A stretch of 40,790 nucleotides of DNA, taken from Nitrospirales bacterium (GTDB lineage Bacteria > Nitrospirota > Nitrospiria > Nitrospirales > UBA8639). Shown here one piece after another: positions 22,701 through 31,494 of this stretch (position 1 is its first letter; every line of letters starts with the position of its first letter). The stretch lies in NCBI GenBank assembly GCA_029261275.1, contig JAJDBR010000220.1:1-40790 (forward strand). The letters run 5' to 3'. Position numbers and translations under genes: made by a program. A model generated the notes under the pieces. That model saw only the letters and a list, made by a program, of their open reading frames with translations, was not told where the DNA came from and ran no database searches.

Positions 22701-23422
22701 AGAAATTGTTCACTGCGAAAGGCGTATATGGATTATTTCCCGCTAACAGCCAGGGAGATGACATCACCATTTATGCCAATGAAACGCGTTCGGAACCGGT
22801 TTCCGTCTTTCATACGTTGCGTCAGCAAAGTGAAAAGCCCAAGGGTGATCCTCTTTATGCGTTAGCTGATTTCGTGGCACCGCAGTCCAGTGGCAAAGCG
22901 GATTATATTGGTGGGTTTGCCGTCACAACTGGCATTGGAGTGGAAGCCGTCTGCAAGCGGTTTGAAGAAGATCATGATGATTATAACTCTATCATGGCCA
23001 AAGCCCTGGCCGATCGATTAGCCGAGGCCTTTGCCGAATGGTTGCATCGCGAAGTGCGGAAGGAATGGGGCTTCGGACAAGACGAACAATTGACCAACCA
23101 GGAACTCATTCAAGAAAAATATCGTGGCATTCGCCCTGCGCCCGGCTATCCCGCCTGTCCGGATCATACGGAAAAACAGCACTTGTTTGAGTTGCTGCAG
23201 GTTGAAAGAAATATTGGCATTCAATTGACCGAATCGTATGCGATGTATCCGGCGGCCTCAGTGAGCGGATTCTACTTTGCGCATCCCCAAGCCAAATACT
23301 TTTCAGTTGGAAAATTGAAACAAGACCAAATCCAAGACTACGCCAAGCGGAAAGACATGGAAATCTCAGTAGTCGAACGCTGGCTCTCGCCCAATCTAGG
23401 CTACGATCCAAATAAAACCTGA
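19742..23422 (+). CDS. metH: cobalamin-dependent methionine synthase
   Basis: It transfers the methyl group of 5-methyltetrahydrofolate via methylcobalamin to homocysteine. The protein is 1226 aa and has all four modules. The homocysteine domain has zinc ligands Cys244, Cys307 and Cys308. The pterin domain starts [17 protein letters not shown] at about 350. The cap and cobalamin domain has DVHDIGKN with the cobalt-binding His755. The AdoMet reactivation domain has [12 protein letters not shown] from Arg1131. GGGAG precedes the ATG by 7 nt. A 5-bp hairpin (GGCCT-GAG-AGGCC, 19679-19691) lies in the 5' region, but no cobalamin or SAM riboswitch was recognised. It is intact and stands alone. Confidence 0.98.
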   Translation: MNEQLEGFLNNRILVLDGAMGTMIQNHSLNETDFRGTQFADHVCDVKGNNDLLVLTQPKIIEDIHVQYLQAGADIIETNTFNSNAISMADYQMETLAHELNVAGAQVAKRAAARVEAEQPGRQCFVAGALGPTNRTASMSPDVNNPAFRAVTFDDLSQAYYEQVRGLVEGGVDLLMVETIFDTLNAKAAFFAIAQYCEEIHREIPIMASVTITDLSGRTLSGQLIEAFWNSIAHANLLSVGINCALGAKQMRPYIAELSRVAPIYISCYPNAGLPNAFGGFDETPERMGADLRDFATQGWVNIVGGCCGSTPEHIRAIAEGVKDCAPHKKTHIPRMTRLSGFEPLTIRPEANFVNVGERTNVTGSPKFAKLILNGELEEALAVARQQVEGGAQIIDVNMDEGLLDSEKAMVEFLNLIGSEPDIARVPVMIDSSKWSVIEAGLKCIQGKGVVNSISLKEGEEKFLEQAKLIKRYGAATVIMAFDESGQADTFERKVEICTRAYRLLTDQLDFPPEDIIFDPNILTVATGMEEHNGYAVNFIEATKQIKATLPFCKVSGGVSNISFSFRGNNVVREAMHSAFLYHAVKAGLDMGIVNAGQLGVYEEIPKDLLKLVEDVLLNRRLEATEELVTFAETVKQQGKTVVKDDAWRKGRVEERLSHALIKGIVEFIDGDVEEARQKLNKPLDVIEGPLMDGMNVVGELFGEGKMFLPQVVKSARVMKKAVAYLLPFMDAEKEKGASRSQGKILLATVKGDVHDIGKNIVGVVLACNNYEIIDLGVMIPCDKILQTAREEKVDIIGLSGLITPSLDEMVHNAREMTREGFSVPLLIGGATTSKAHTAVKIAPGYTSPVVHVLDASLAVNVVRKLMSQDDKVAFIKDIQEKQQKTREAYESKTSAKKLVSLEDARKQRVDIDWETTALPKPNSLGAKVLEDVSLETLVPIIDWSPFFQAWELRGKYPKIFEDPVVGPKAKELFDDAQKILQEIIDKKLFTAKGVYGLFPANSQGDDITIYANETRSEPVSVFHTLRQQSEKPKGDPLYALADFVAPQSSGKADYIGGFAVTTGIGVEAVCKRFEEDHDDYNSIMAKALADRLAEAFAEWLHREVRKEWGFGQDEQLTNQELIQEKYRGIRPAPGYPACPDHTEKQHLFELLQVERNIGIQLTESYAMYPAASVSGFYFAHPQAKYFSVGKLKQDQIQDYAKRKDMEISVVERWLSPNLGYDPNKT

Positions 23423-23747
23423 TTGGGATTGCTTCTTTGCTGGGGATTGTTCAGATGGCCGAGGAATTCAAGGTAGACAGTTCAGACGCTGTTTCTTAAA
23501 AACTTTCTCCAACGAATCTTGGTGACACCTCAGCTGGTTCATGAAATATGAAGGCCCGACAACGTCAGGTCCTTAGCTTGTCAGTCCATTCTCCACAATT
23601 TCCTTGAAATTCCGTTTTCATGAGGAAGCTCGTCTGTGGATGAGTGCAACGCTCCAAATTAAGAGGTAGGAAGAATTCATTGTCCTAAGAACCTAACGTT
23701 GAGTAAAGAATATAAGTCGAGTCTGACCCCTATATGAGATTCTAGTG
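23423..23747. other. 325-nt gap after metH
   Basis: No gene is supported here and no strong terminator hairpin was found after metH. A GTCTGACCCC stretch near 23720-23730 resembles a sequence often seen in repeated intergenic elements next to REP-associated transposases. No transposase or second copy is visible in the window. Confidence 0.35.
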
Positions 23748-23975
23748 TTAGTGTGGGTCTGAATATCGTGTGCCATCGGCGCCGGACCAACTGGTGTTGC
23801 CGATTTCTTGGGATTCCCAAAGGGCTTGGGTTTCGAGGTCGGCGAGGTCTGATTCTTTTTCTTTCAAGGCTTCTTCCCCCTCGGCCAAAAGTTCTTCCTG
23901 TTTTTCACCAAAACCTTGCTTTGGCTCAGGGCCTCGGCTTCGTGGGGTGTCTTTGGGTAGGACGTTGGTTGGCAT
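23748..23975 (-). CDS. small acidic protein, possible peptide substrate
   Basis: This 75-codon frame encodes a basic-proline start, a strongly acidic helical middle (ELLAEGEEALKEKESDLADL) and a short tail rich in Gly, Ser, Thr, Trp and Tyr (GNTSWSGADGTRYSDPH). It lies in the same frame as, and 27 nt after, the stop of the 172-aa gene upstream, so it could also be a downstream remnant or readthrough extension of that protein. No Shine-Dalgarno precedes its ATG. The opposite strand reads Arg-rich and unlikely as protein, which supports this strand. The leader-and-tail layout fits a modified peptide precursor, but no family match is claimed. Confidence 0.45.
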   Translation of the reverse strand: MPTNVLPKDTPRSRGPEPKQGFGEKQEELLAEGEEALKEKESDLADLETQALWESQEIGNTSWSGADGTRYSDPH

Positions 23976-24002
23976 TGGTTCGCACCATAGCAGGGTCGGT
24001 GG

Positions 24003-24521
24003 TTAGTATTCCACCAAAACCGATTGCAAGTCCGCGACTGGTTCAACTGGAGCTGGTTCATCTCGGTGTGCCTCCGTCTTCAGCGCTGCCACAATCCACC
24101 CGAATCGCTCTTCGGCCCATTCATTAAATGCAGCTGAGGATTCAAACACGATATCCCAGGCAGGGATGGAATCGAGAAGTAATAACTGGTGTGGCTGGTT
24201 CTGTCCGGGGTAATACACTACTAAGACGGCTGACTTTCCCATCAGGCTGATGTCGGTAAACATATGAATCATGGCCTGTTTGGGGACTTCAACTGTTCGT
24301 GACGCGGCCTCTACAATAGGGCCATAGACACGATGGAAGAACTGTTGAATAGTTTCATAGGGGGATTTGGAATGATGTAAATGAGGGTTTGGGGCTTCGC
24401 CCACCAGGTTTGTCGTGAGGTATTCCAGGGCTTCCCAGGCTGGCATAGCTCCGGAATTGACTAACGAGTCCATCAAGTACGACATCCAATTTCGCGATTC
24501 AGGCACAGTCATGGCATTCAT
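24003..24521 (-). CDS. unknown 172-aa protein
   Basis: This is a soluble acidic protein with no signal peptide. It starts with a helical segment containing Trp and Met residues, has a region with HLHHSKSPYETIQQFFHRVYGP, then strands (SAVLVVYYPG, HQLLLLDSIPAWDIVF) and a helical end. I do not recognise it. The ATG at 24521 has a good ribosome-binding site (GAGGAA, 6-nt spacing). It is divergent to the radical SAM pair, with a 336-nt shared upstream region, and upstream of the small acidic frame 23748-23975 on the same strand. A partnership with the radical SAM genes is possible from position only. Confidence 0.6.
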   Translation of the reverse strand: MNAMTVPESRNWMSYLMDSLVNSGAMPAWEALEYLTTNLVGEAPNPHLHHSKSPYETIQQFFHRVYGPIVEAASRTVEVPKQAMIHMFTDISLMGKSAVLVVYYPGQNQPHQLLLLDSIPAWDIVFESSAAFNEWAEERFGWIVAALKTEAHRDEPAPVEPVADLQSVLVEY

Positions 24522-24857
24522 GGTTGATTCCTCATAACACAGTCCTTTTCTCCTGAAAAGGAAGGTCGACAGTTGTGGTTGAAAAAGTCTGCTTTTTAGG
24601 CGGGACTGTTTATATAAGACTACATATGGTAATCGATAGGGCCTTTTTGGTCAATTTTGATGGGTTGCCCGACAGCGGCTCATTTCACCTGTACCCTTGA
24701 CCATCCTTTTTTCAAGGACTTAGAATGCACAATGGGTTTGCCAAAAAATTATCGATAAATCAAAGAGTTACTTTTCTGGTGAGCCTTTGTTTGGATGTGG
24801 TCTTTCTCGGATATTTTCCAACGCGAGATAATTCATATTTTTACCTAGGAATTATAG
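24522..24857. promoter_or_regulatory. divergent intergenic region with hairpin
   Basis: This region separates the 172-aa gene from the radical SAM pair and should carry promoters for both. A perfect 7-bp hairpin (CCTTTTC at 24544-24550, GAAAAGG at 24555-24561, 4-nt loop) would lie in the 5' leader of the minus-strand gene, some 23 nt from its start. The rest is AT-rich towards 24858. No riboswitch was recognised, including no cobalamin box. Confidence 0.4.
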
Positions 24858-26753
24858 ATGAGAATCAATTATGACAAAGGTGGTTTGATTAGTCCTCTTC
24901 GAGCCAAAGCTCAACCCCTACAGAAATCTGTTAGTCCAGGGAACCAGGCGAAGGTCATGTTGGTCTTCCCTCCCGATTGGTATCCCTCCGAGCCTTACCT
25001 GAGTCTTCCCACGCTCACGGCGTTTCTGCGTGAGGCTGGGCATGAGGTGGTACAAAAAGACGTCAATCTCGATATGTATGATTGGTTTTTTAGTGGGGAT
25101 TTTCTACGACGAGTGCTGAAAAAGGTTCCCCAGCAGTTAGATCGTTTAAAGAAGATTGCCCGGGATCGAGATTTAACAGACGCTGAAGTTGAGTTGCAGC
25201 TTGCCCTCTGTGATTGTTCTCGGAGTCGAATCGGAGAGCTGATTGAAAAGGCCGAGGAGGCCAAACGCATAGTGCGTACGCCAGAATTTTACGATGGTGA
25301 GAAGCTGGAATGGGCGATTGGGGTGTTTCGAGAGGTGACTGCCACGATTTCGTTGGTGTATTCCCCAGCCAGGATTTGTATGCCCCCGATGGAGACGGAT
25401 TTATCCTATAAGCTCTTTATGTCGTCCGAGGTCTTGGCCGCGGTGAATGATACGCAAGTGAATGTGTATCGTGATGTGTTTGAGTACATCTTGAAACCAG
25501 CCATTATTGCCGAACAGCCCAAGGTTATAGGACTTTCGATTGTGCTTCGCCAACAATTGTTTTCTTCCATGACCTTTTGCTCGCTGATTAAAGAACAGTT
25601 TCCGAATGTTCATGTCACGATTGGTGGCAATACCGTCACCCGATTCCGTGATGTCCTACCAGACACGCCAAAACTATTTGACTTGTTTGATAGCGCCATT
25701 GTCTATGAAGGGGAAACCGCTCTGTTGCGTTTGGTGGAAGGCATTGCGAATGGGACCGAACTCTCGCATGTCCCCAATCTCATTTTCAGAGATGAGGCAG
25801 GCATTCATGTGAATAGTGAAACCTTTGCTGAGAATATGGGAGCCTTGCCTCCTCCGGATTTTGACGGTTTGCCGATGGAAAAATATTTCGTGCCTGAGCC
25901 AATTTTGCCGTATTTAGCGACGCGAGGCTGTTATTGGGGACGGTGTGAATTTTGCGATCATGGTGAGGGCTATACTTCTGGGTATCGTACGAAAAAAGAT
26001 TGGCAAATCATCGACGAACTCACCTTTTTAAAAGACAAATATCAGACCCGTCATTTCCATTTCACCGATGAGTCCTATCCGCCGGCACTCTTCCGAAAAG
26101 TAACCAGAAAATTGGTGGAGTCCAAGTTGGATATTGCCTGGACCACCCATATTCGATTTGAAAAAAGTTTGTTATCAGATGAGATTTGGCAGGACGCGCA
26201 AGATGCGGGATGCAAGTATTTGCATATGGGTTATGAATCGGGGAGTGAGCGGGTCTTACAACTCATGGATAAGGCGACGACCACTGACATTATCCAACAG
26301 AGTTTGGAGCTATCGTCCCGGCATGGGGTATGGAATCATGTGATGGGCTTTTTTGGGTTTCCAGGAGAAACCTATGAAGACGCCAAGTTTTCAACCCAAT
26401 TCCTAGAGGACAATCGTGAGCATGTGCATTCGATCGGGTTTGGTACCTTTGATTTGAGCAAACATACTCCGGTTGCAAAGAATCCAGAGAAATTCGGCAT
26501 TACCTTTTATCAGAATCCTGAATGGGATTTAGCCATGGACTATTACTTTACGGTCAAAGAAGGCTTGAGTATTGAAGATGCCGAACGGGTCTTTGAGGAA
26601 TTTGAGCAAAATCATTATGCCGGGTGGGATTTGAAAATCTTTGTTCGTGAATATGTCTTTCTCTATGTGTCGCATTTTGGCTCCAATAAATTGCCAACCT
26701 TGCAGTTTCAATTAGGCTCACAAGATCCTTCCTCGAACCTCGCCTCGGTTTAA
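24858..26753 (+). CDS. cobalamin-binding-domain radical SAM protein, copy 1
   Basis: This 631-aa protein belongs to the B12-binding radical SAM superfamily. The N-terminal B12-type Rossmann region starts VFPPDWYPSEPYLSLPTLTAFL and continues with VIGLSIVLRQQLFSSM and VTIGGNTVTR; a helical insert rich in charges lies at about 75-180. The radical SAM domain has the cluster motif in RGCYWGRCEFCDHG: Cys358, Cys363 and Cys366, spacing Cx4Cx2C rather than the common Cx3Cx2C. HFTDESYPP, MGYESGSERVL and GFFGFPGETYEDA match the SAM-binding strands of the family. The C-terminus has no known domain. It is 13 nt upstream of a close paralog. The reaction and substrate are unknown. Its ATG lies in an AT-rich leader with no strong Shine-Dalgarno. 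Confidence 0.88.
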   Translation: MRINYDKGGLISPLRAKAQPLQKSVSPGNQAKVMLVFPPDWYPSEPYLSLPTLTAFLREAGHEVVQKDVNLDMYDWFFSGDFLRRVLKKVPQQLDRLKKIARDRDLTDAEVELQLALCDCSRSRIGELIEKAEEAKRIVRTPEFYDGEKLEWAIGVFREVTATISLVYSPARICMPPMETDLSYKLFMSSEVLAAVNDTQVNVYRDVFEYILKPAIIAEQPKVIGLSIVLRQQLFSSMTFCSLIKEQFPNVHVTIGGNTVTRFRDVLPDTPKLFDLFDSAIVYEGETALLRLVEGIANGTELSHVPNLIFRDEAGIHVNSETFAENMGALPPPDFDGLPMEKYFVPEPILPYLATRGCYWGRCEFCDHGEGYTSGYRTKKDWQIIDELTFLKDKYQTRHFHFTDESYPPALFRKVTRKLVESKLDIAWTTHIRFEKSLLSDEIWQDAQDAGCKYLHMGYESGSERVLQLMDKATTTDIIQQSLELSSRHGVWNHVMGFFGFPGETYEDAKFSTQFLEDNREHVHSIGFGTFDLSKHTPVAKNPEKFGITFYQNPEWDLAMDYYFTVKEGLSIEDAERVFEEFEQNHYAGWDLKIFVREYVFLYVSHFGSNKLPTLQFQLGSQDPSSNLASV

Positions 26754-26766
26754 CCATTAGGAAGGG

Positions 26767-28740
26767 ATGACGATGACTGATACCCTCATTGATATTGACG
26801 GGGCGACATCGACCACCAAGCCTCGCCGAACGTTTAAGACAATGCTCCTGTTCCCGCCGGAATGGGTTCCTACCGCGCCGTACCTCGCGCTCCCCAGTCT
26901 CACCGCAGTCCTCCGTGAACATGGGCATGAGGTCATTCAAAAAGACATTAATATCGAAATGTATGATCTGCTTTTCACCGACACTTTTCTCATTTGGGTG
27001 AAGATGCGAATGGATCAACAGCGGCGAGGTTTAGAAGAGCGAGAAGGCCGGCAACAATTAACCGATGTGGAGCGTGGGCGTTTGACCTGTCTTCGCGCTC
27101 AAGATCATGTTGATGTGATCGATCTCGCGGAGCAAGCCGAAGAGGCGAAAGCCATTGTGAGGGGAGAAGGGTTTTATCAGGCTGAAAAACTGGAAGGGGC
27201 GCTCAATATTTTCCGCGATGCGATGCAATATATTTCGGCAGCCTATTTCCCTGCTTCCCTCGTGTTTTACCCCATGGAAAGTAATTTGGGATATCGTTCA
27301 GGAGTGTCGACCGAAGTATTGGCAAGCTTGGAAGATGAAAGTGTCAATATCTACCGTGATGTCTGTCGGCAACTCGTCCTTCCTGCCATTCATAAGGAGC
27401 AACCCGAAGTCATTGGGATTTCTATTGGGACACAGATGCAATTGTTGGCAGGGATGACCTTTTGCAAAATGATCAAAACGGAATTTCCGGACATTCATGT
27501 AACGGTTGGTGGAAATGTGATCACGCGCTTGCAAGAGGATTTGCCCAAACAGGAGAAGTTTTTTGCACAAGTCTTCGATACGGCAATTTTGTATGAAGGT
27601 GAACATGCGCTGCTTTGGCTGTTAGAAGCGTTGGCCGGTGAACGTTCCTGGGAACAGGTGCCCAACCTCATGTGGTATCAAGATGGCCAGGTTAAGGTCA
27701 ATGCAGAAATTTATACTGAAAAAACAACCGCATTGCCTCTTCCAGATTTTGATGGGTTGCCGCTCGATATGTATTTTGTGCCAGAGCGAATTTTGCCTTA
27801 CCTGGCGACGAGAGGGTGTTATTGGGGGCGGTGTACGTTTTGTGATCATGGCCAAGGCTACTTTGATCAATATCGTGGAAAACCGGCGCAGGACGTGGTG
27901 CGAGAGATTAAGGCCTTGCAAGACAAATACGACGCGAAACATTTTCTGTTTTCTGATGAATCATATCCACCGGCGTTGTTGAAAAAAGTTTCGCAACTTT
28001 TAGTGCAAGAAAAAGTGAAGATTAAATGGACCACCCTGATTCGGTTTGAGGAAACATTACAAGATCCTGAAATATGGAAGCAGGCCGTCGAAGCTGGTTG
28101 TTGTACGCTCTATTATGGGATGGAGTCGGCTAACGAGCGTGTGCTGGAGCTCATGGATAAACATGCCAAAAAGTCTGTGATTGAGAATAATTTGCGAGAG
28201 GCGGCCAAAGCGGGGATCTGGAATCATGTGATGGCCTTCTACGGATTTCCTGGTGAAACACATGATGAAGCTGAAGATACTCGCCAATTTCTCTTGGACA
28301 ATAAGCGGTATATTCACTCGGTTGAATTATTTTATTTTGTGGCGTATCGCCATACGCCTATGGTTAGGAATCCTGATAAATTTGGCATCACGATTCATAA
28401 ACAAGACGAATACGATATGCCCTTGGATTATTATTATACGCTGAACGAACCTGGTGGAATGACCTGTTTAGACGCGATGAAAAAGGCCGAAGAGTTTTAT
28501 CAGAAAGACTTTGAGCCCTGGGCCGTTCGCGTGAACGCTCGCGAGCATGTCTTCCTCTATATTTCGAAATATGGTACCAATTATCTTCCAGAAATTTACG
28601 CCATGGAAGCTGGGAAGGAAGAGCCACGAACTGATGGGGTGCAAGGCCTCGTGACTTGGCCAGTTGCTCATGGTCCGGCCGACAATGATGCAACTGGGGA
28701 ATCGGGTATGTCACGTGTGGTGAGTCACGCAGCTCCCTAA
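26767..28740 (+). CDS. cobalamin-binding-domain radical SAM protein, copy 2
   Basis: This 657-aa protein is a diverged paralog of the gene just upstream, with the same architecture. The B12-type region starts LFPPEWVPTAPYLALPSLTAVL, with a similar charged insert. The cluster motif RGCYWGRCTFCDHG (Cys351, Cys356, Cys359, again Cx4Cx2C) is followed by LFSDESYPP, YYGMESANERVLEL and AFYGFPGETHDEA. The first 25 residues and the last 30 are not shared. GAAGGGATG lies just upstream and the ATG at 26767 or 26773 (ATGACGATGACT) can be used. The 13-nt gap from copy 1 indicates one operon. Two paralogs kept side by side could act on the same or successive substrates; this is inference. Confidence 0.88.
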   Translation: MTMTDTLIDIDGATSTTKPRRTFKTMLLFPPEWVPTAPYLALPSLTAVLREHGHEVIQKDINIEMYDLLFTDTFLIWVKMRMDQQRRGLEEREGRQQLTDVERGRLTCLRAQDHVDVIDLAEQAEEAKAIVRGEGFYQAEKLEGALNIFRDAMQYISAAYFPASLVFYPMESNLGYRSGVSTEVLASLEDESVNIYRDVCRQLVLPAIHKEQPEVIGISIGTQMQLLAGMTFCKMIKTEFPDIHVTVGGNVITRLQEDLPKQEKFFAQVFDTAILYEGEHALLWLLEALAGERSWEQVPNLMWYQDGQVKVNAEIYTEKTTALPLPDFDGLPLDMYFVPERILPYLATRGCYWGRCTFCDHGQGYFDQYRGKPAQDVVREIKALQDKYDAKHFLFSDESYPPALLKKVSQLLVQEKVKIKWTTLIRFEETLQDPEIWKQAVEAGCCTLYYGMESANERVLELMDKHAKKSVIENNLREAAKAGIWNHVMAFYGFPGETHDEAEDTRQFLLDNKRYIHSVELFYFVAYRHTPMVRNPDKFGITIHKQDEYDMPLDYYYTLNEPGGMTCLDAMKKAEEFYQKDFEPWAVRVNAREHVFLYISKYGTNYLPEIYAMEAGKEEPRTDGVQGLVTWPVAHGPADNDATGESGMSRVVSHAAP

Positions 28741-28830
28741 CGCGACGAGTCTATATTTCTGAGATGCAATTCTGGGCTATCCTGAAGAAAGAAGTTCTGA
28801 TAGACAGAGATTTCGAGAAGGAGAAGTCGA

Positions 28831-29094
28831 CTAGGTTTTCTCCTGGGTATCCAAGTAATCCAGGAGTAATTGATACGCTGCCTGAATTTCTTTGGTTTTG
28901 GCCTCTCCTTTTTTGTACATTTCCATATATTTCCCAGGGTTATTGGTGAGACCAGCATAACGGGACGGATACCATGTCCGACGAGCTTCTTCATAGAGTT
29001 GGGTCAATGCTTCTTGGGTAAAAGGTCGCGAAAGGTTGAATAATTGTAGGGCTTTCTCAAGGGCTATAGATGGCAATGGATTTGGAGAAGGCAT
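28831..29094 (-). CDS. J-domain-like protein lacking the HPD motif
   Basis: This 87-aa protein has the helix pattern of a J domain: ALQLFNL, then FTQEALTQLYEEARRTW, a loop, and KTKEIQAAYQLLLDYL for the last helix. The HPD tripeptide needed to stimulate Hsp70 is replaced by Tyr42-Pro43-Ser44 in WYPSRYAG. It may be a J-like scaffold without Hsp70 stimulation. It is convergent with the radical SAM pair and divergent to the next radical SAM gene. No Shine-Dalgarno is seen. The resemblance was judged by eye. Confidence 0.65.
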   Translation of the reverse strand: MPSPNPLPSIALEKALQLFNLSRPFTQEALTQLYEEARRTWYPSRYAGLTNNPGKYMEMYKKGEAKTKEIQAAYQLLLDYLDTQEKT

Positions 29095-29210
29095 TATGAA
29101 GAATAGTTTTTGATCTGAACAATAATGCGTGGCTCAAGTTTTTCAGATGATTGGTCTTCCTGTCAATGCACATTTTTCCCTGATCTCGAACTGACAAAAT
29201 ATTTCGAAAG

Positions 29211-30458
29211 ATGAATTTTATGTCGCGTGAACTTCCCCTCCTAAAAGCGCCGCAGCTATTTGCTCAGCAGAACTACCGTGACGTGTTGAAACGAGAGATG
29301 GATGCTGGAAAGATCCCGCTTAGTCTTGGGAAGGCCTGCCCAGTCAAATGTGAATTTTGTTATGAATTGGATCATTCCTACCGGGAAACGCTAGACCCTC
29401 CAAAAACGACTCAGGAAGACTGGGAGTTTATGTTGAACTATATCAATTCCCGGCCGACGGACCCGCTGCAGTTTTGGTGCTTGGGTGGGAATGAATTCAT
29501 GGAATGGACAGATCTTTTCCTGCATCCTAAAGCGATGGAATGGCTGGAAGATTTTTTGATCCATACTGATAAGAATGTTCAGTTCTTTACGGTCGGATTT
29601 GTGCATGTCCCTAAGATTCATCGTTTAGTTGAGCAATATCCTGGACGCATTAATTTTGAATTGTCCGTAATTACACTGGGTGCATATCGACAAAAAATGA
29701 TGCCGCATGCTCCTTCAGTGAAGCATCTCATGAAAGTGTTGGATGGCCCTGCGGTTTCCTCTGCGAACTTTTATGCCTTTGATCAAAATACGATGTCTGA
29801 AGATGCTAAAACCATTTCCAAAATCAATTCGAAGTGTGTGTTATGGATGGGCTGTCTGACGCCGGTGGGTGGCATTAAGGAATCCACAAAAACTATGATG
29901 CGTCAAGGCCGACAATATCTACCGGTTGAAGCGGAAAAAATCTATGATGCGGGGCTGCCGAATTCAACCACGATTCACACTGAGGCCTATGTTACGGCTT
30001 TTCTCAATCGGCGGCGAATCATTAGTATGTTTGATTCGTTAGAATTGAAAAAACGTGATCCAGTCGTCATGGCGGGGAGTGTATATCGAATTTTAAGTAT
30101 GTTTCGAAAAAGTCGAGCTAAATTTTTACATGTTCCGAATGCCACGTTGGGTGGAGATTCTGACTGCACCGTGTTGCTGACCCTTAACGATATTGCCAAA
30201 TGTCTCACTAATGAAAAATATGTCTATATTCCTCAATGCATTGTAGAATCTGGTCGAGGTTCTGGTCGAGATATCGCGGGGGTGCATATCGATGAGTTTG
30301 TGAAAATGACAGGTGTGAAAGTGCGTTTCCTGCGAAAAATTGATACCAAGTTTGCGAATAATCGATTATTTCGAAATGGTTCGTTGCAAAATTATGTTGA
30401 AGATTATGTGAGGAATCCCCTCATGCGTTCGTATGAGGCATTTCCTCTTACAGCCTGA
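29211..30458 (+). CDS. radical SAM protein of unknown function
   Basis: This 415-aa protein has the canonical cluster motif KACPVKCEFCYE (Cys43, Cys47, Cys50, Cx3Cx2C). It is followed by FWCLGGNEFMEW, where GGNE corresponds to the SAM-binding GGE-like motif, and NFELSVITL. The second half is not a SPASM domain that I can recognise. It has a Cys-containing WMGCLTPVGGIK segment, a GGDSDCTVLLTL segment and a conserved-looking SGRGSGRDIAGVHIDEF. A start at 29220 (MSREL) is equally possible and gives better spacing to GAAAG. It lies 116 nt from the J-like gene, divergent. The reaction is unknown. The Gly/Asp-rich C-terminal part may bind a metal or ligand (inference). Confidence 0.8.
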   Translation: MNFMSRELPLLKAPQLFAQQNYRDVLKREMDAGKIPLSLGKACPVKCEFCYELDHSYRETLDPPKTTQEDWEFMLNYINSRPTDPLQFWCLGGNEFMEWTDLFLHPKAMEWLEDFLIHTDKNVQFFTVGFVHVPKIHRLVEQYPGRINFELSVITLGAYRQKMMPHAPSVKHLMKVLDGPAVSSANFYAFDQNTMSEDAKTISKINSKCVLWMGCLTPVGGIKESTKTMMRQGRQYLPVEAEKIYDAGLPNSTTIHTEAYVTAFLNRRRIISMFDSLELKKRDPVVMAGSVYRILSMFRKSRAKFLHVPNATLGGDSDCTVLLTLNDIAKCLTNEKYVYIPQCIVESGRGSGRDIAGVHIDEFVKMTGVKVRFLRKIDTKFANNRLFRNGSLQNYVEDYVRNPLMRSYEAFPLTA

Positions 30459-30541
30459 ACTCATGACATATCCTTCCAGTCAGGCGCTTACACGATTCCA
30501 TATCTTTTCCTTCATTTCCCTTTTCGCGACCTGTTACCCAA

Positions 30542-31474
30542 ATGGATAATTCTCGAAAACAGCTGCAGTTTTATCAAGCTGATGTCTTTACGAATGAACC
30601 GTTTGGTGGAAATCCCCTTGCCGTCTTTCCTGATGCTGGTGATTTAACTGATCGCGAATATCAACAAATTGCTCGAGAGATGAACCTCTCGGAAACGGTT
30701 TTTGTTTTGCCGCCGACCGATACTCGAGCGGTGGCGAAGATCCGTATCTTTACTCCATCTCAAGAAATTCCATTTGCCGGACACCCAGTGTTGGGGACGT
30801 TCTATGTGCTTGGCACACTGAAACGACTTCCCTTACAGTCGCCTATGACCAACCTATTCTATGAATGCCATTTGGGAGTGTTTCCGCTTGAGCTCATTAT
30901 TCTAAAAGGACAGATTGAACAGGTGGTGATGTCTCAACCCTCTCCAGAATTTCTTGAGGTGGTGGGCCAGGTGGAGACGATTTATGAATTGGCGAAAGTG
31001 TTAGGTGTTCACAAATCGCTTATTACTGATTCGCCCTTCCCCGTCGAGGTGGTTTCAACAGGATTACCGGTGTTAATTGTGCCGATTCGCACTCTGACGG
31101 CGGTGAAGTCCATGCAAGTGGATCATGCGGGTATTCTAGACGTCTGTGCTAGATTAGGCACCAATGGCATTATGGTCTATACAACGATGACTTTGGAAGA
31201 GGATGCCACGGTGCATACTCGAATGTTTGCCGACCCCATCGGGATTCCAGAGGATCCAGCGACGGGTAGTGCAAGTGGTGCGTTGGGCGCGTATTTGGTG
31301 AAAAATGGGGTCGTGGAAGTGGGACCAACGACCGAAGTGGTCATTGAGCAGGGTTATGAAATTGATCGTCCGTCACGAATTTTAGTTCAAGTCTTTTCTG
31401 ATGACGATATGATTCAGGAAATCAAAGTTGGCGGGCAGGTCGTGATGGTTGCAGAAGGCAAAATGGTGTATTGA
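30542..31474 (+). CDS. PhzF-family isomerase-like protein
   Basis: This 310-aa protein has the PhzF/diaminopimelate-epimerase fold. The N-terminal half has [15 protein letters not shown] and [10 protein letters not shown], with the family's catalytic Glu at about 51. It is followed by [16 protein letters not shown], and the second half has [15 protein letters not shown]. PhzF isomerises a phenazine precursor in Pseudomonas, but most homologs have no known substrate and no phenazine genes are seen here. It follows the radical SAM gene by 83 nt on the same strand, so co-transcription is possible. No Shine-Dalgarno precedes the ATG. It converges with moaB. Confidence 0.85.
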   Translation: MDNSRKQLQFYQADVFTNEPFGGNPLAVFPDAGDLTDREYQQIAREMNLSETVFVLPPTDTRAVAKIRIFTPSQEIPFAGHPVLGTFYVLGTLKRLPLQSPMTNLFYECHLGVFPLELIILKGQIEQVVMSQPSPEFLEVVGQVETIYELAKVLGVHKSLITDSPFPVEVVSTGLPVLIVPIRTLTAVKSMQVDHAGILDVCARLGTNGIMVYTTMTLEEDATVHTRMFADPIGIPEDPATGSASGALGAYLVKNGVVEVGPTTEVVIEQGYEIDRPSRILVQVFSDDDMIQEIKVGGQVVMVAEGKMVY

Positions 31475-31494
31475 TATTATTTTTTGGCTCTCCA

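Noticed and set aside
23753-24127. Open frame on the plus strand, Arg- and Leu-rich
   Set aside because: It is antisense to the small acidic frame and to the 172-aa gene, has no ribosome-binding site and no protein-like pattern.
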